A stretch of DNA of 64,000 bases, taken from assembly GCA_026990385.1 (NCBI GenBank), contig JALXDL010000047.1, forward strand, positions 3,211-67,210. Reading direction: 5' to 3'. The stretch's first letter is position 1, and every line of letters starts with the position of its first letter. The notes under the pieces were generated by a model, which did not search any database, was not told the DNA's origin, and saw only the letters and a program-made list of their open reading frames with translations. Shown here in pieces: positions 63,082 through 64,000 of the stretch. This DNA is from DRKI01 sp011051875 (lineage in GTDB: Bacteria; Desulfobacterota; Desulfobulbia; Desulfobulbales; Desulfobulbaceae). The position numbers and the translations under genes were made by a program.

Positions 63082-63166
63082 GCCACTCCTGTTGCCGGGC
63101 CCCCTGTGCCTTTCCTACGTTCGGGACGTGCACAAGGGGTCGCTGTTCCTCTCTGAAGCCGGAATC

Positions 63167-63469
63167 ATGTGGACTACAGAAAATGCGAAAAAGATGACAG
63201 CCGCATGTCTCACCGCTTTTCTGTTCATCCTTCTTACCTTCTTCCCTTCCCTGGCGGACGACAAGTCCGCCAGGGTTCCTGCCGGACAGACAACCGTCGA
63301 CAGACGGGAGAAGGTGAAGAATGGCGGAACGCCTCATCAGCCGGCCGGCACGATCCGCGGGGAGAAGGCCGGAGCACCGACTTCTCCCGCGGGCGGGAAG
63401 GAGAACAACGAGGAGGATGACGACGACTGGGGAGAGGACACCATCTACGACAACGATCAGAGTTGTTGA
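63167..63469 (+). CDS. Small secreted acidic protein
   Basis: About 100 residues: an export signal (MTAACLTAFLFILLTFFPSLA, ATG 63194 also possible) and a polar, Gly/Pro/Lys-rich body ending in a strongly acidic patch (NNEEDDDDWGEDTIYDND). No family recognised. It follows ttrA by 85 bases; a link to the reductase is only positional. Confidence 0.5.
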   Translation: MWTTENAKKMTAACLTAFLFILLTFFPSLADDKSARVPAGQTTVDRREKVKNGGTPHQPAGTIRGEKAGAPTSPAGGKENNEEDDDDWGEDTIYDNDQSC

Positions 63470-63606
63470 TGGTATGCTCCATCCCTCTTATTGCGACCTG
63501 ATGCCTTTGCCTCCGTTGTACCTGAATCCTGGACTTCGTGGAATTCCGGGGACACAATACCTATTTTAATATTACAGCACTATCTTGTTCAAGGCTATAG
63601 TCCAGC

Positions 63607-63750
63607 ATGGCAAGAATAAAACGAGTGATATTTCCAGGGTATCCGCATCATGTTGTCCAGCGTGGAGTACGTTCCATGGACATTTTTAAGAAAGATTCCG
63701 ATCAGGTGGAATATCTGTCCTTTCTTGTTAGTGTATCCTTCTTTCTGTAA
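63607..63750 (+). pseudogene. RAYT (REP-associated tyrosine transposase) fragment
   Basis: MARIKRVIFPGYPHHVVQRGVRSMDIFKKDSDQVEYLSFL matches the N-terminus of RAYT/IS200-like transposases, including the PHHV metal-binding His pair. After about 40 residues the match ends and a stop follows at 63748. The upstream AATTCCGGGGACACAATACC stretch is typical before such genes. The break coincides with the edge of an IS256-like element. Confidence 0.75.
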
Positions 63751-64000
63751 ATTCTGAGGAGGCCAGTTGCCAAAAGCAGGTCACTGCTTATCCTTTCGTG
63801 ACCCAAAATCACAACACAACGAAAGGAGAAAACAATGACCTGCCAAACCTAGGATACCCAATTTGAGCTGGCAATGGAACTGTTGATTGAGCATGGATTT
63901 GATGGCGTTGCCAGTGCCATGACCATCCTGCTCAATGCGGCCATGAGGCTGGAACGTTCCCGATACCTCAATGCCGAACCATATGAGCGGAATGAACACC
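63730..64000 (+). mobile_element. IS256-family element, left end (runs off the window)
   Basis: The element probably begins near 63730, where the RAYT match ends. The TCTGTAAATTCT segment resembles IS256-type ends. Its transposase starts at 63835. Confidence 0.55.
63835..64000 (+). pseudogene. IS256-family transposase 5' part with early TAG
   Basis: ATG at 63835 after GAAAGGAG gives MTCQT then TAG (63850-63852). The same frame continues DTQFELAMELLIEHGFDGVASAMTILLNAAMRLERSRYLNAEPYERNEH, a clear IS256-type N-terminus. Translation may begin instead at ATG 63874, otherwise the gene is broken. The rest lies outside the window. Confidence 0.7.

Noticed and set aside
63607..64000. RAYT or the IS256-like transposase as the source of MITE movement
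   Set aside because: RAYT acts on short REP hairpins without 8-bp duplications. The visible IS256-like end does not resemble GTAACTgaTCAC, although its duplication length would fit.

Overview
The window is GC-rich, densely coded Gram-negative DNA. It carries FadL, TolC and Mla-type envelope genes, FmdE-domain proteins, a DHH-CBS-tRNA nucleotidyltransferase fusion, a tetrathionate reductase locus and evidence of UGA-encoded selenocysteine. Together these suggest a sulfur-metabolising member of the Desulfobacterota, perhaps Desulfobulbales. That placement is inference from gene content; there is no rRNA gene here to fix it.

Layout. 0.3-8.6 kb: macro-domain protein, cation/proton antiporter, AEC permease, a decayed integron-type integrase, the 898-residue A-adding enzyme fusion and a site-2 protease. 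8.7-12.0 kb (minus): FadL-type porin and acyl-CoA ligase, a fatty-acid uptake pair. 12.5-20.5 kb: D,D-carboxypeptidase, response regulator, DUF1566 protein, GlgX, GDSL hydrolase, periplasmic OB-fold protein, HAD and NUDIX enzymes, and a tiny membrane ORF with an in-frame TGA in a C-x-x-(TGA) motif. 20.6-26.4 kb: BipA, XPB-like helicase, HIT protein and a YqjD/YqjE-like trio. 27-33.5 kb: a tripartite drug exporter (HlyD, double ATPase, two permeases, TolC). 33.8-38.1 kb: a Mla-type lipid transporter and PPK2. 38.7-43.8 kb (minus): glycogen phosphorylase, FmdE, TauE, thioredoxin and CcdA.

44-63.5 kb is the most interesting part. It starts with a PhnD-like binding protein, a histidine kinase and a sigma-54-dependent regulator. 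Next comes a strong -24/-12 promoter that drives a secreted three-rhodanese protein with a c-type heme motif. That protein's first active-site loop contains an in-frame TGA followed by a near-ideal bacterial SECIS hairpin, so it is very probably a selenoprotein. A second rhodanese and a secreted FmdE-domain protein follow. An arsenic operon (arsR-acr3-arsC) comes next. The region ends with a tetrathionate reductase locus: a lipoprotein sensor and kinase (a split TtrS), a NarL-type regulator, and TtrB, TtrC and TtrA.

The same region holds three copies of a 157-158 bp non-coding palindromic element (MITE-like), each flanked by a perfect 8-bp target duplication. One copy separates the kinase from its regulator and supplies the kinase stop codon. 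Another sits in a larger hairpin/24-bp-repeat element whose empty counterpart lies at 38.3 kb. The window ends in an IS256-like element that appears to interrupt a RAYT transposase gene.
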